Positions 46,492 through 56,245 are shown, numbered from the stretch's first letter. The stretch is 64,000 nt of DNA from Erysipelotrichales bacterium (GCA_022508525.1 JAFLVA010000002.1:62001-126000); one strand, 5' to 3'. Made by a program: numbers and translations. Notes: a model not told the origin generated them from the sequence alone.

Positions 46492-47034
46492 ATGTCACGT
46501 ATTGGAAACAGAATTATTACAGTACCTGCTGGTGTAACAGTTGATTTCAATGAAAATCATGTTACAGTCAAAGGTCCTAAAGGAACTTTAGAAAATACTT
46601 TCAACCCACATATTACATATAAAGTTGAAGGAGATACAATTACTGTTCTTCGTCCAGATGATTCCATCGCTATGAAGACAATCCACGGTACAACCCGTGC
46701 ATTGTTACACAACATGGTTGTTGGTGTATCAGACGGATTTAAGAAAAAATTAGATATCGTCGGTATCGGTTACCGTGCTGCTATGAGAGGCGAAAACCTT
46801 GTATTAAACATTGGTTATTCTCATGAAGTAGTTATCACACCTGATGCAGGCGTTAAAATCTCAACACCATCTACAACAGAAATTATTGTAGAAGGAGCAG
46901 ATCGCCAAGCAGTTGGTCAAACTGCCGCAAGAATTCGTGCAGTTCGTAAACCTGAACCTTATAAAGGAAAAGGTATTAAATATTCAGATGAAGTTATTCT
47001 TCGTAAAGAAGGAAAACGCGCTGGTAAGAAATAG
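46492..47034 (+). CDS. rplF: 50S ribosomal protein L6
   Basis: L6 sits near the factor-binding site. SRIGNRIITVPAGVTV, VKGPKGTLENTFN and the C-terminal YKGKGIKYSDEVILRKEGKRAGKK are conserved. 180 residues. Confidence 0.98.
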   Translation: MSRIGNRIITVPAGVTVDFNENHVTVKGPKGTLENTFNPHITYKVEGDTITVLRPDDSIAMKTIHGTTRALLHNMVVGVSDGFKKKLDIVGIGYRAAMRGENLVLNIGYSHEVVITPDAGVKISTPSTTEIIVEGADRQAVGQTAARIRAVRKPEPYKGKGIKYSDEVILRKEGKRAGKK

Positions 47035-47055
47035 TCGATAAGGAGGAAATGACAC

Positions 47056-47412
47056 ATGATTAATAAAGAATCAAGAAGTATTGTTCGTGCAAGACGTCAC
47101 AAACGTGTACGTGCAAAAATCAGTGGTACAGCTGAAACACCTCGTCTAAGTGTTTATCGTGCTAACGCAAATATTCATGCTCAAATTATCGACGATGTTA
47201 AAGGTGTTACCTTAGCAAGTTCATCATCTGTTGCTCTTAAATTAGCAAATGGTGGAAATATGGAAGCTGCAGCAGCAGTCGGCAAGGATATTGCTGAAAA
47301 AGCACTTGCAGCAGGAATTAAAAAAGTTGTCTTTGACCGTTCTGGTTATATCTATCATGGACGTGTTAAAGCAGTTGCAGAAGCCGCTCGTGAAGCTGGC
47401 TTAGAATTCTAG
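47056..47412 (+). CDS. rplR: 50S ribosomal protein L18
   Basis: L18 binds 5S rRNA together with L5. [27 protein letters not shown] and [26 protein letters not shown] are typical. 118 residues. Its TAG stop is part of the AGGAGG site of rpsE. Confidence 0.98.
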   Translation: MINKESRSIVRARRHKRVRAKISGTAETPRLSVYRANANIHAQIIDDVKGVTLASSSSVALKLANGGNMEAAAAVGKDIAEKALAAGIKKVVFDRSGYIYHGRVKAVAEAAREAGLEF

Positions 47413-47423
47413 GAGGTTAAGTT

Positions 47424-48032
47424 ATGTTAGAAGAACAAGAAACACAAGTTACTGAAGAAGTAAAAGAAACAGAAGCAGCTCCTGAAGAAACAAAAACTCC
47501 TAGACCTGAACGTCATCCTCGTGGAGATCGTAAAGATCGTGGAGGACGTAAGGAATTCCGTCGCGAAAAGCCTGAAAAAGAATTTGCTGAACGTGTTGTA
47601 GCTATCAACCGTATTAGTAAGACTGTTAAGGGTGGCCGCCGTATGAGATTTGCTGCTCTTATGGTTATTGGTGATGGAAAAGGACGTTTTGGTTATGGAA
47701 CTGGCAAGGCTGGCGAAGTCCCTGACGCAATTAAAAAAGCAACTGAAGCAGCAAAGAAAAATATGTTCCGTGTAACTTTAGTTAAAGGTGATACAATTTC
47801 TCACGAAATTATTGGTGAATTTGGAGCATGTAAAGTTTTATTAAAACCTGCACCTGAAGGTACTGGTATTATCGCCGGTGGACCTGTCCGTGCTGTCTTA
47901 GAATTAGCTGGTATAAAAAACATTTACTCAAAAGTTTATGGCTCACGTACACCAATTAACGTTATCCGTGCAACAGTCAATGGTTTAAATAACGTTAAAT
48001 CGTATAATGTAGTCAAAGCATTACGTAAATAA
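47424..48032 (+). CDS. rpsE: 30S ribosomal protein S5 with N-terminal extension
   Basis: S5 governs translational accuracy and mRNA unwinding. The standard core begins near residue 53 ([23 protein letters not shown]) with [18 protein letters not shown]. Before it is a charged, low-complexity extension, first acidic ([20 protein letters not shown]) and then basic ([18 protein letters not shown]). The total of 202 residues exceeds the usual ~165. The strong AGGAGG before ATG 47424 supports this start. rpmD does not follow. Confidence 0.97.
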   Translation: MLEEQETQVTEEVKETEAAPEETKTPRPERHPRGDRKDRGGRKEFRREKPEKEFAERVVAINRISKTVKGGRRMRFAALMVIGDGKGRFGYGTGKAGEVPDAIKKATEAAKKNMFRVTLVKGDTISHEIIGEFGACKVLLKPAPEGTGIIAGGPVRAVLELAGIKNIYSKVYGSRTPINVIRATVNGLNNVKSYNVVKALRK

Positions 48033-48075
48033 TTTATATCTTAAATAAACAAAATTATATAGGGAGGTGCAACAT

Positions 48076-48516
48076 ATGAAACTGCATGAACTCGAATACA
48101 CAGAAGGATCTCGTAGAAAAAATTTCCGCGTAGGACGTGGAATTGGATCTGGAAACGGAAAGACTGCTGGTAAAGGTACCAAAGGTCAAAATTCAAGAAG
48201 TGGTGGTGGAGTCCGTCTAGGATTTGAAGGTGGACAAAACCCATTATATCGTCGTTTGCCAAAACGTGGATTTAACAATATTTCCCGCGTTGAATATGCA
48301 ATTGTCAACGTCGAAATGTTAAATAGATTCGAAGATGGCACAAATGTTACCCCTGCATTATTAAAAGAAGTCGGACTAGTCCGTAAAGAATATGATGGAG
48401 TTAAAATTTTAGGAAATGGTGAACTTAAAGTTAAGTTAGCTGTTTCTGCTCATAAATTCTCAAAGGCTGCCGAAGAAGCTATTAAGAATGCTGGCGGAAC
48501 AACCGAGGTATTATAG
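48076..48516 (+). CDS. rplO: 50S ribosomal protein L15
   Basis: L15 is a late-assembly protein. [39 protein letters not shown] and [11 protein letters not shown] are the family markers. ATG 48076 is 8 bases after AGGGAGG, and better than GTG at 48067. 146 residues. It follows rpsE directly (43 bases), where L30 is normally encoded. Confidence 0.97.
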   Translation: MKLHELEYTEGSRRKNFRVGRGIGSGNGKTAGKGTKGQNSRSGGGVRLGFEGGQNPLYRRLPKRGFNNISRVEYAIVNVEMLNRFEDGTNVTPALLKEVGLVRKEYDGVKILGNGELKVKLAVSAHKFSKAAEEAIKNAGGTTEVL

Positions 48517-48517
48517 T

Positions 48518-49858
48518 ATGAAAAAACTCGGGCAAATCTTCAAAAACAAGGAAATCACTGATCGTATATTCTTTACATTAATGATTTTATTGGTATTTAG
48601 AATCGGCGCATCAATCGCCGTCCCAGGTGTCAAAGTTGTTGGCAACTGGGAAGATTCTGATGCCTTATCTATGATGAACCTCTTAGGCGGTGGAGCTCTA
48701 TCAAGTTTCTCCATATTCGCCTTGGGTGTCTCACCATATATTACGTCACAAATTATTGTGCAATTACTTTCAATGGATGTTTTGCCTGCTTTATCTGAAT
48801 TAAATAAGCAAGGCCAGTATGGTCGTAAGAAAATTGAAATGGCAACCAGGTATCTAACGTTACTCCTTGGTGCTGTTCAAGCCTATGGTATTATCAAAAC
48901 TATGGAGGCAACACAGTATATTGAAATGTCTACCATAGCAAACTCACAATTCTTCACGTATGTCTACATTGTTACTGTTCTTGTAGCTGGTGGAATGTTA
49001 GTTATGTGGCTAGGTGACCAAATCTCAGTTAAAGGTATAGGAAATGGTATTTCTGTTATTATCTTTGCTGGCATTGTTGTATCATTACCAAGCCAAATTA
49101 CGCAAGCATTCTCACAATATTTAAGTACTTCAATACAAACAGGACAAGCAACTCAAATACTTGGAGGATCTGGTAAATTCTTACTATATATCCTTGCATA
49201 TATTGCAATTATTACATTCGTTATTTTCATTGAAAGTTCAAAAAGAAAAATTCCTGTCCAACACGCTGGTAAATCTGGCGGTGGACAAAAGTACAGCCAA
49301 GCGAGTTTCTTACCAATTAAGATTAACTCCGCTGGTGTTATCCCTGTCATTTTTGCCTCATCAATCATGATGGCACCACAAGTTATTGTAAGCTTTATTG
49401 AAGGAGCAAATACTGGAGCAGAATGGTTAAATATATTCTCTAACTCTAAAATGACAACAATTGGAAACTTCAAGTTCCCATTCGGATTAGTTATATATAT
49501 AGCCTTAATTATTGCTTTCACATTCTTCTATTCTTCATTGCAAATCAATCCAGAGCAAATGGCAGAAAATTTCCAAAAGAATGGTTCTTATATTCCTGGA
49601 ATTAGACCAGGTAACGAAACCGAAAGATATGTACGTAGAGTACTTAATCGCGTAACATTTATCGGCGCAATGTCATTAGCATTTATTGCTGCTTTGCCAG
49701 TAGTATTAGTGCTTACAGGATTACTTCCTCAATCACTTGCTCTTGGTGGAACAGGTTTAATCATCGTTGTTGGTGTCGCTATCGAAGTTAGCACACAAAT
49801 CGATGGTCTTGTCGCTGGTAAGAGTTTCGAAGAAGTTCAAAGAAGGGGTGCTGAATAA
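48518..49858 (+). CDS. secY: protein translocase subunit SecY
   Basis: This is the channel subunit of the Sec translocon, ten membrane spans. FRIGASIAVPGVKV is the beginning and the plug region follows. SPYITSQIIVQLL and the C-terminal GGTGLIIVVGVAIEVSTQIDGLVAGKSFEE are typical. Start ATG 48518 lies 1 base after the rplO stop, behind a GAGG 9 bases away. 446 residues. Confidence 0.97.
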   Translation: MKKLGQIFKNKEITDRIFFTLMILLVFRIGASIAVPGVKVVGNWEDSDALSMMNLLGGGALSSFSIFALGVSPYITSQIIVQLLSMDVLPALSELNKQGQYGRKKIEMATRYLTLLLGAVQAYGIIKTMEATQYIEMSTIANSQFFTYVYIVTVLVAGGMLVMWLGDQISVKGIGNGISVIIFAGIVVSLPSQITQAFSQYLSTSIQTGQATQILGGSGKFLLYILAYIAIITFVIFIESSKRKIPVQHAGKSGGGQKYSQASFLPIKINSAGVIPVIFASSIMMAPQVIVSFIEGANTGAEWLNIFSNSKMTTIGNFKFPFGLVIYIALIIAFTFFYSSLQINPEQMAENFQKNGSYIPGIRPGNETERYVRRVLNRVTFIGAMSLAFIAALPVVLVLTGLLPQSLALGGTGLIIVVGVAIEVSTQIDGLVAGKSFEEVQRRGAE

Positions 49859-50511
49859 TGTTAAATATCATTTTAATGGGCCCACCTGGTGCAGGAAAAG
49901 GAACACAAGCAAAAAAGATTATTGCTGCTTATGATATCCCACATATTTCAACTGGTGATATGTTTAGAGAAGCAATGGCTAACAAAACTCCAGCTGGTTT
50001 ACTAGCTGCAGAATACATCAATAAAGGTTTGTTAGTACCTGATGATGTAACTATTAAATTAGTTAAAGAACGCTTAGCAAAAGATGATTGCGCAAAGGGA
50101 TTCTTACTTGATGGATTCCCAAGAACAATTCCTCAAGCAGAAGCTTTAGAAACACTAACAAAAGAAATTAATCGACCAATCAGCGCAGTAGTTAATATTA
50201 CTGCTGATAAAGAAATTCTTGTTAAAAGAATTACCGGAAGACGTGTCTGTCCAGTTTGTGGAGCACCATTCCATGTTGAGACTCTTAAACCAAAAGTTGA
50301 AGGAGTTTGTGACTATTGTGGAGCAACACTTATTCAAAGAAAAGACGACACTTTAGAAAGTTTGGCTGTAAGATTAAATGCTTATGAAAACCAAACTCTT
50401 CCACTTGTGAAGTTCTATGAAGAAAGAAACTTGCTTCACAATGTTGATGGCTTGATTGGGTTAGAAGAAGTCTTCAAAACTATTTGTGATATTTTTGAGG
50501 AGATTAAATAA
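49858..50511 (+). CDS. adk: adenylate kinase
   Basis: It interconverts ATP + AMP and 2 ADP. P-loop GPPGAGKGTQ at residue 7, HISTGDMFR, DGFPRT near residue 85, and a long LID with two CxxC pairs (CPVC, CDYC), meaning a zinc-binding LID as in Gram-positives. 217 residues. The start overlaps the secY stop (TAATG). Confidence 0.98.
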   Translation: MLNIILMGPPGAGKGTQAKKIIAAYDIPHISTGDMFREAMANKTPAGLLAAEYINKGLLVPDDVTIKLVKERLAKDDCAKGFLLDGFPRTIPQAEALETLTKEINRPISAVVNITADKEILVKRITGRRVCPVCGAPFHVETLKPKVEGVCDYCGATLIQRKDDTLESLAVRLNAYENQTLPLVKFYEERNLLHNVDGLIGLEEVFKTICDIFEEIK

Positions 50512-50514
50512 AGT

Positions 50515-51270
50515 ATGATAATCGTTAAATCACCACGAGAAATTGTGTTGATGCGCGAAGCTGGTAAGATTGTGGCGAGTGTATTTACTGCACTTCAGCC
50601 ACATATCAAACCTGGCGTTACAACTAAAGAATTAGATCGTATCGCAGAAAAAACCATACGTGATCAAGGCGCAATACCAAGTTTCTTAGGCTATGGTGGA
50701 TTCCCAGGTTCAATATGTACATCAATTAATGATACATTAGTTCATGGAATTCCAGATAATACTAAGTTAAAAGAAGGAGACATTATTTCTATCGATGTTG
50801 GAGCTATTTATAAAGGCTATAACGGAGATGCCGCAAGAACTTATCTTGTTGGGAAAGTAACAGAAGAAGCAGAACGACTCGTAAGAGTTACAGAAGAAAG
50901 CTTCTTTGAAGCAATGAAAATAATTAAACCAGGTATTCGCTTATCAGATATTTCTTATACTATTCAAGAATATTGTGAAAAACATGGTTATTCCTTACCA
51001 CGTGACTATACTGGTCATGGTATTGGAAGAGATTTACACGAAGATCCAGCAATTCCTAATTATGGATTACCTGGACATGGTCCAATTTTAAAAGAAGGCA
51101 TGTGCTTGGCAATTGAGCCTATGGTTAACATGGGAAGACATAATACCAAAGTAATGTCAGATGATTGGACTGTTAAGACTGTTGATGGAAAATTATGCAG
51201 TCACTATGAAAACACGATCGTTGTTACTAAAGATGGATATGAAATCTTAACAATGGAAAATGAAAAATAA
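50515..51270 (+). CDS. map: methionine aminopeptidase, type I
   Basis: It removes the initiator methionine. The metal ligands are visible in order: SIDVGAIYKGYNGDAART (two Asp), GHGIGRDLHEDPAIPNYG (His), IEPMVN (Glu) and SHYENTIVV (Glu). 251 residues, short type Ia. Three bases separate it from adk. Confidence 0.98.
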   Translation: MIIVKSPREIVLMREAGKIVASVFTALQPHIKPGVTTKELDRIAEKTIRDQGAIPSFLGYGGFPGSICTSINDTLVHGIPDNTKLKEGDIISIDVGAIYKGYNGDAARTYLVGKVTEEAERLVRVTEESFFEAMKIIKPGIRLSDISYTIQEYCEKHGYSLPRDYTGHGIGRDLHEDPAIPNYGLPGHGPILKEGMCLAIEPMVNMGRHNTKVMSDDWTVKTVDGKLCSHYENTIVVTKDGYEILTMENEK

Positions 51271-51287
51271 AGGAGTGTTAAATAACT

Positions 51288-51506
51288 ATGTCAAAAGAAG
51301 ACGTTATCGAAGTAGAAGCGGTAGTCGTTGAAACTTTACCTAACGCAATGTTTAATGTAAAGTTAGAAAACGGTGTCGTAATCTTAGCCCACGTTTCTGG
51401 TAAAATCCGTATGAACTACATTCGCATTTTACCAGGTGATAGAGTTACGGTAGAAATATCGCCATACGATTTAACACGTGGCAGAATCACATTTAGATAC
51501 AAATAA
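51288..51506 (+). CDS. infA: translation initiation factor IF-1
   Basis: This OB-fold factor binds the A site during initiation. [28 protein letters not shown] and [33 protein letters not shown] match IF-1 throughout. 72 residues. Confidence 0.98.
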   Translation: MSKEDVIEVEAVVVETLPNAMFNVKLENGVVILAHVSGKIRMNYIRILPGDRVTVEISPYDLTRGRITFRYK

Positions 51507-51536
51507 AAAAAGAAAGTCAAACGGAGGATTATTATT

Positions 51537-51653
51537 ATGAAAGTTAGACCTTCAGTTAAACCTATTTGCGATAAGTGCAAAGTCATTCGTAGAAAAGGCC
51601 GTTTAATGGTTATCTGCGAAAATCCAAAGCACAAGCAAAGACAAGGTAATTAA
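51537..51653 (+). CDS. rpmJ: 50S ribosomal protein L36, zinc-binding
   Basis: A 38-residue protein, below usual length limits for gene finding. It reads [15 protein letters not shown] and continues with the conserved basic segment and [12 protein letters not shown], so the zinc ligands Cys-x2-Cys, Cys and His are all there. CGGAGG precedes the ATG. It lies in its normal place between infA and rpsM. Confidence 0.97.
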   Translation: MKVRPSVKPICDKCKVIRRKGRLMVICENPKHKQRQGN

Positions 51654-51667
51654 GGAGGACATGCTAT

Positions 51668-52042
51668 ATGGCACGTATTGTTGGAGTAGATATTCCAAAT
51701 GATAAAAGAGTTGTAATTTCATTAACATATGTTTATGGTATTGGACCTACAACTGCAAAGAAAATTTTAAAGGCTGCTAAAGTTGATGAAGATACTCGTG
51801 TTAAAAACTTAACAGAAGATCAATTAACTGCAATCAGAAATGAAGTAGCTAAATACAAAGTAGAAGGTGACTTACGTCGTGAAGTTGCTTTAAACATTAA
51901 ACGTCTTACAGAAATTGGTTGCTATCGTGGCTTACGTCATCGTAGAGGTTTACCAGTTCGTGGACAACGTACAAAAACTAACGCTCGCACTCGCAAAGGA
52001 CCAAGAAAGACTATTGCGAATAAAAAGCAAGCAGTTAAGTAG
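51668..52042 (+). CDS. rpsM: 30S ribosomal protein S13
   Basis: S13 forms head bridges to the 50[26 protein letters not shown] and the C-terminal [23 protein letters not shown] are typical. 124 residues. Confidence 0.98.
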   Translation: MARIVGVDIPNDKRVVISLTYVYGIGPTTAKKILKAAKVDEDTRVKNLTEDQLTAIRNEVAKYKVEGDLRREVALNIKRLTEIGCYRGLRHRRGLPVRGQRTKTNARTRKGPRKTIANKKQAVK

Positions 52043-52060
52043 AAAGTGAGGATAAGTTAA

Positions 52061-52453
52061 ATGGCTGGTAAAAAAGTTGTTTCTAAAAAGAAAAAAATCA
52101 AGAGAGCCTATACTAAAGGTGTCGCTCACATTCATTCAACATTTAATAACACCATTGTCACTATCACTGATGAAGCAGGTAATGTTATTGCTTGGTCAAG
52201 TGCTGGTGCATTAGGATTTAAAGGTGCTAAAAAGTCTACACCATTTGCCGCTCAATTAGCAGCAGAAGCTTGTGCTAAAGTTGCTGTTGATCAAGGTATT
52301 AAGACAGTTGACGTTAACGTTAAGGGACCAGGATCCGGACGTGATTCTGCCGTACGTAGTTTACAAGCAGCTGGATTAGTAATCCAAATGATTACAGATA
52401 CTACACCAATTCCACACAATGGTTGCCGCCCACCAAAGCGTCCACGTGGATAA
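52061..52453 (+). CDS. rpsK: 30S ribosomal protein S11
   Basis: S11 is on the platform near the Shine-Dalgarno helix. [26 protein letters not shown] and the C-terminal [13 protein letters not shown] are conserved. 130 residues. Confidence 0.98.
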   Translation: MAGKKVVSKKKKIKRAYTKGVAHIHSTFNNTIVTITDEAGNVIAWSSAGALGFKGAKKSTPFAAQLAAEACAKVAVDQGIKTVDVNVKGPGSGRDSAVRSLQAAGLVIQMITDTTPIPHNGCRPPKRPRG

Positions 52454-52508
52454 TCTTATAATTAAATAAATTTAGTCTACAAAACGTTTGCAAAAGGGAG
52501 GAAATAAA

Positions 52509-53483
52509 ATGAAAAAAATTGTAAATCCATTTACAAAAATTAGTTTTGAAACTGCTGAATTTGATGGTAATACAAACTATGGTAAATTCGTAGTTGGACC
52601 ATTAGAAAGAGGCTATGCATTAACAATTGGTAATTCATTAAGAAGAGTTATGCTTTCATCATTACCTGGTGCTTCAATCTTTGCAATTGAAGTTGAGGGT
52701 GCAAGACATGAATTCTCTGCTCTTGATGGAGTTGAAGAAGATGTCACGATGATTGTACTTTCTTTAAAAGATTTAGTTTTAAAAATCGATAGTGAAGATT
52801 CTGCAACAAAGAGATTAGAACTCGAAGTTGAAGGACCTGCAGTTGTTACCGCAGCGGACTTAGTTGTACCTAGTGATGTTACAGTTGTAAATCCTGATTT
52901 AGTACTTGCTCACGTTGCTGAAGGTGGCAAATTAAAAATGTCACTCTTTGCTCGTAACGGAAGAGGATATGTTACTTCAGAAGGAAACAAAGCACTTCGT
53001 ACTGGAAGCCAAGTTGTAGGAACAATCGCTACTGATTCAAACTACTCACCAATTACTAAAGTAAATTACGAAGTAAAACCAACTCGTGTTGGACACAACG
53101 CTAATTATGAAAACTTAGAATTAGAAGTTTGGACAAATGGTTCAGTTTTACCACAAGATTCCGTCGCACTTGCTGCTAAAATCTTAGTTGCACACTTCGA
53201 AGAATTCTTAATTCTTAACGAAATTACTCGCGATATGAATATTGTTGCAGAACCAGTAGAACAAGCAACTAATAAATATGAAGATATGACAATTGAAGAA
53301 TTAGATCTCTCAGTTCGTTCATACAACTGCTTAAAGAGAGCAGGAATTGCTACAGTCTTAGAATTAACTCAAAAGACTGAAGAAGATATGATGAAAGTAC
53401 GTAACCTTGGTAAGAAATCACTTAAAGAAGTTAAAGAAAAACTTCTTGCAATTGGTTTAAGCTTCAAGGATTACATTGATTAG
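52509..53483 (+). CDS. rpoA: RNA polymerase subunit alpha
   Basis: It nucleates RNA polymerase and binds UP elements. N-terminal domain: FVVGPLERGYALTIGNSLRRVMLSSLPG; C-terminal domain: EELDLSVRSYNCLKRAGI and LGKKSLKEVKEKL. The start at 52509 (AAAGGGAGG at 7 bases) is preferred over TTG at 52488. 324 residues. Confidence 0.97.
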   Translation: MKKIVNPFTKISFETAEFDGNTNYGKFVVGPLERGYALTIGNSLRRVMLSSLPGASIFAIEVEGARHEFSALDGVEEDVTMIVLSLKDLVLKIDSEDSATKRLELEVEGPAVVTAADLVVPSDVTVVNPDLVLAHVAEGGKLKMSLFARNGRGYVTSEGNKALRTGSQVVGTIATDSNYSPITKVNYEVKPTRVGHNANYENLELEVWTNGSVLPQDSVALAAKILVAHFEEFLILNEITRDMNIVAEPVEQATNKYEDMTIEELDLSVRSYNCLKRAGIATVLELTQKTEEDMMKVRNLGKKSLKEVKEKLLAIGLSFKDYID

Positions 53484-53495
53484 GAGGAAGTTTAA

Positions 53496-53903
53496 ATGGC
53501 TGCACAAGGTCGTAAAAATGTTCATGGTAAGACAGGCGTACGTTTCAAAGCCGCTTACACATCTAGCAAATACAAAGCAATGCTAAGAAATGTTGTAACA
53601 GAATTAATCGTTCACGAAAGAGTTGTTGTTACATTAGGCGTTGCAAAAGATGTCAAGAATTTAGCGGAAAGAATGGTAACAAAAGCAAAGAATGGAGATT
53701 TACACAATCGCCGTTTAGCTGCTGCAGTTATCCGTCCAGAAGTCTATGCAGATGCTGAGAAGAAAGTAACTGCACTTGACAAGTTATTTGCAGAAATCGG
53801 TCCACGTTACAAAGATCGTAATGGTGGATATACAAGAGTCTTGAAGATGGTCCCACGCCGTGGTGACAATGCTGAAATGGCTATTGTAGAATTTGTTAAA
53901 TAA
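53496..53903 (+). CDS. rplQ: 50S ribosomal protein L17
   Basis: This is the last gene of the super-operon; L17 lies near the tunnel exit. LRNVVTELIVHERVVVTLGVAKDVKNLAERMVTKAKNGDLHNRR and the GGYTRVLKMVPRRGDNAEMAIVEF end are typical. The N-terminus (AAQGRKNVHGKTGVRFKAAYTSSKYKA) is about ten residues longer than usual. 135 residues. Confidence 0.97.
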   Translation: MAAQGRKNVHGKTGVRFKAAYTSSKYKAMLRNVVTELIVHERVVVTLGVAKDVKNLAERMVTKAKNGDLHNRRLAAAVIRPEVYADAEKKVTALDKLFAEIGPRYKDRNGGYTRVLKMVPRRGDNAEMAIVEFVK

Positions 53904-53936
53904 TTAATAAAATAACAAAAAAAATCGTAAAAAATA

Positions 53937-53962
53937 GGTTCCACTTATGTGGACCTTTTTTT
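53937..53962 (+). terminator. terminator of the ribosomal super-operon
   Basis: GGTTCCAC and GTGGACC pair around TTAT with one bulged base, followed by a T-run. Confidence 0.85.
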
Positions 53963-54020
53963 GTGGTTGACAATAATCTACGGGAGGGGGGTATAATATT
54001 TTGAGAAAGAAGGGGCAATT

Positions 54021-55742
54021 GTGAAAAATAGAAAAAGTATATTAATGGTTGCATTATCTATTTTTGCTTTAGCTGGTTGCGGTAATGACAATGTATCTAA
54101 TACGTATATGAAACCAGAAATTAGAATAAATAATAAGGCATCCCAAATTAGTTTATATAATATGACATCATTTCGCGATGATAAATTCAATTATTTTATT
54201 TTTGATTTAGGGACATATGAAAATGTTCCAGTTTCTGGATTTTCATCTGCATATTATTATGGTGGCAGTGGTAGCCTAAAAACTACACTTTCAGTTTCTA
54301 CTACTGATTCAAATTCAGTGAAGAATTCTGTTCAATCTGTAATTTCAAAGACAGTAACTGTATCTAACAAACATAGTGTAAATGTGAATGGACAATTGAA
54401 ATTACCATTTAACATTTCTCCTAAAGTTGAATATGGCTATTCAAACACAAAGACAGAAGCTAATACAAAAAGTTGGACAGAATCATATGAGGAAACTGCA
54501 ACATTTAGTGAAACGGAGTCTCGCACTGAAGAAATATCATTTAATAGTTCAACAGATAAGGCTGGATATTATTATCGCATGCTATTAACTGATATTGAAG
54601 CTTATGGAATAGTATTGAAAAATATAGACACACAAGAATACTATGCTGCTGTCATGACATCTGTAAAGAGTAAAATGTTTGCGTTTGTATATAGTGAAAA
54701 TAAAATATATGAATTTGAGTGTTTGGATAATTTAGATTTTGATTGCTCAATAATTGATACTCTCGCTTTAGATTCAATCACACCAGAAAACTATATAGAT
54801 TTAGAAGATGAAGAAAAACCACAGGAAATACATTTTATTAGAAATGCTAAAGACTTTTATAATATAAATAACAACCCAGATGCATATTATCAATTAGTAA
54901 ATAATATTGATCTTGAAATGTCTGCAGAATGCATTGAAAATTTTACCGGAATTTTAGATGGTAATGACTATACTATTTCAAATTATCGTATGACAATACC
55001 TGATAGCAAATTATCACAAGAACAAAATTATGGAATGTTTAAAAAGAACCAAGGAACAATTAAAAATCTTACTGTTTCAAATACTTATTTTACCAGTGAC
55101 TCGTGTCATAATGGATCATGGATTAATACCGGAGGGTTGGTTGGTTTTAATGATAATGGTGGTGTATTAGAAAACATAACTGTTAAAGACTCCGAATTTA
55201 AAGTTGATCGTTCTGGTTCGCGAACTGGTGGTATTGCAGGAATAAATTATGGAGAAATAATTGATTGCAAAGTTCAATTAACTAAATTTTTCTCTAATGG
55301 AGATTGTGGTGGTGTAGTGGCTACAAATTACGGCTTAGTAAAAAATGCAACTTATATTGGAAGACCAATCAGTGGCGCAGTTAAAAGCAATACAGATAAA
55401 GTTATGTTTGATTACTGGATGATTGATACTTCTGGAAAAGAGAATCGCGGAGCAAAAAGCTGGGGTGGAATTGTTGGTTATAATGTAGACAATGCTCGTA
55501 TTGTAAATATTTATATCCAAGATGTTTATATGTATCTTCATGGAGATGATAATGGTGCGAAACCTAAAATGGGATATGCAGTAGGACATAATAGAGGATA
55601 TATTAGTGGAACAAAAACGGCTTCTGGTCTAGGTGAATATAGAAGTATTTTAAATAGCAAAAAAGGAACAACAGAATATTATTTTGCCATATTTGATGGA
55701 TTGATTGGAAGAAATGAGTCTACAGTGGATTTTACTAATTGA
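54021..55742 (+). CDS. lipoprotein with aerolysin/ETX-MTX2-like segment and GLUG-type repeats
   Basis: A 573-residue predicted lipoprotein: signal peptide with LAGC lipobox (Cys20). Residues about 95-190 alternate Ser/Thr with short hydrophobics (SVSTTDSNSVKNSVQS; KTVTVSNKHSVNVNGQL; LPFNISPKVEYGYSNTKTE; ETATFSETESRTEEISF). This amphipathic pattern resembles the membrane-insertion domain of aerolysin/ETX-MTX2 beta-pore formers. From residue 270 it follows a beta-helix with GLUG-like repeats (GGLVGFNDNGG, GGIAGINYGEIIDC, GGIVGYN). The first part is inferred from pattern only. GTG start, 5 bases after AAGGGGC. It has a UGA stop and stands alone after the ribosomal operon. Confidence 0.75.
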   Translation: MKNRKSILMVALSIFALAGCGNDNVSNTYMKPEIRINNKASQISLYNMTSFRDDKFNYFIFDLGTYENVPVSGFSSAYYYGGSGSLKTTLSVSTTDSNSVKNSVQSVISKTVTVSNKHSVNVNGQLKLPFNISPKVEYGYSNTKTEANTKSWTESYEETATFSETESRTEEISFNSSTDKAGYYYRMLLTDIEAYGIVLKNIDTQEYYAAVMTSVKSKMFAFVYSENKIYEFECLDNLDFDCSIIDTLALDSITPENYIDLEDEEKPQEIHFIRNAKDFYNINNNPDAYYQLVNNIDLEMSAECIENFTGILDGNDYTISNYRMTIPDSKLSQEQNYGMFKKNQGTIKNLTVSNTYFTSDSCHNGSWINTGGLVGFNDNGGVLENITVKDSEFKVDRSGSRTGGIAGINYGEIIDCKVQLTKFFSNGDCGGVVATNYGLVKNATYIGRPISGAVKSNTDKVMFDYWMIDTSGKENRGAKSWGGIVGYNVDNARIVNIYIQDVYMYLHGDDNGAKPKMGYAVGHNRGYISGTKTASGLGEYRSILNSKKGTTEYYFAIFDGLIGRNESTVDFTN

Positions 55743-55865
55743 TTTCAAACTAATATTAAGTAAAGATATTTAAAAGGAAAACATTAAGTAAAATCGTAAC
55801 TATTAAGCAATTATATTTATTTTTAAGCGAATGTTCACTTAAGTAAGTTGTCTCGTATATCTAGA

Positions 55866-55871
55866 TATAAT
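55866..55871 (+). promoter_or_regulatory. TATAAT before the DUF4177-like gene
   Basis: A good -10 match, but the -35 is poor and the implied 5' UTR is very short, so the true start may lie elsewhere. Confidence 0.25.
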
Positions 55872-55889
55872 TTTTGAGGAGGTGAAAAA

Positions 55890-56048
55890 ATGTATACTTA
55901 TGATGTAGTAGCCTATAAAGTACAATTTGGTCTTTACATGGATGTTGCAACAAAAATTAACAAGAAAACTCAACAAGGATGGAGAGTTATTTCAACTAGT
56001 TTTGATTCACAAGGTCAAATGGTTGTTGTTTACGAAAAAACTATGTAG
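55890..56048 (+). CDS. small DUF4177-like protein
   Basis: A 52-residue protein beginning MYTYDVVAYKVQFGLY and ending GWRVISTSFDSQGQMVVVYE plus a few residues. The pattern of a beta strand, a helix ending in GW, then two strands matches DUF4177-type proteins (usually ..GWELV..). AGGAGGTG is 5 bases before the ATG. Function is unknown; it is below usual length limits. A terminator follows. Confidence 0.8.
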   Translation: MYTYDVVAYKVQFGLYMDVATKINKKTQQGWRVISTSFDSQGQMVVVYEKTM

Positions 56049-56070
56049 CTTAATTAAAGAATTTTATTAA

Positions 56071-56113
56071 AAAAGGATTTTACCTATAAAAATATGGGTT
56101 CTAATCCTTTTTT
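56071..56113 (+). terminator. terminator after the DUF4177-like gene
   Basis: AAAAGGATT and AATCCTTTT pair at the base of a longer imperfect hairpin, followed by a T-run. Confidence 0.8.
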
Positions 56114-56245
56114 TTGTTTGATTATAGCGAAATCAAAGTTAAGAATATTAAGTTAAAAGAGTTATTCAAAAAATGTATAGCTTAAAATAGTTATATTTGT
56201 GCTTTTTTGTCTTTTATGATGAATATATTTTAATCAGGGGATATT

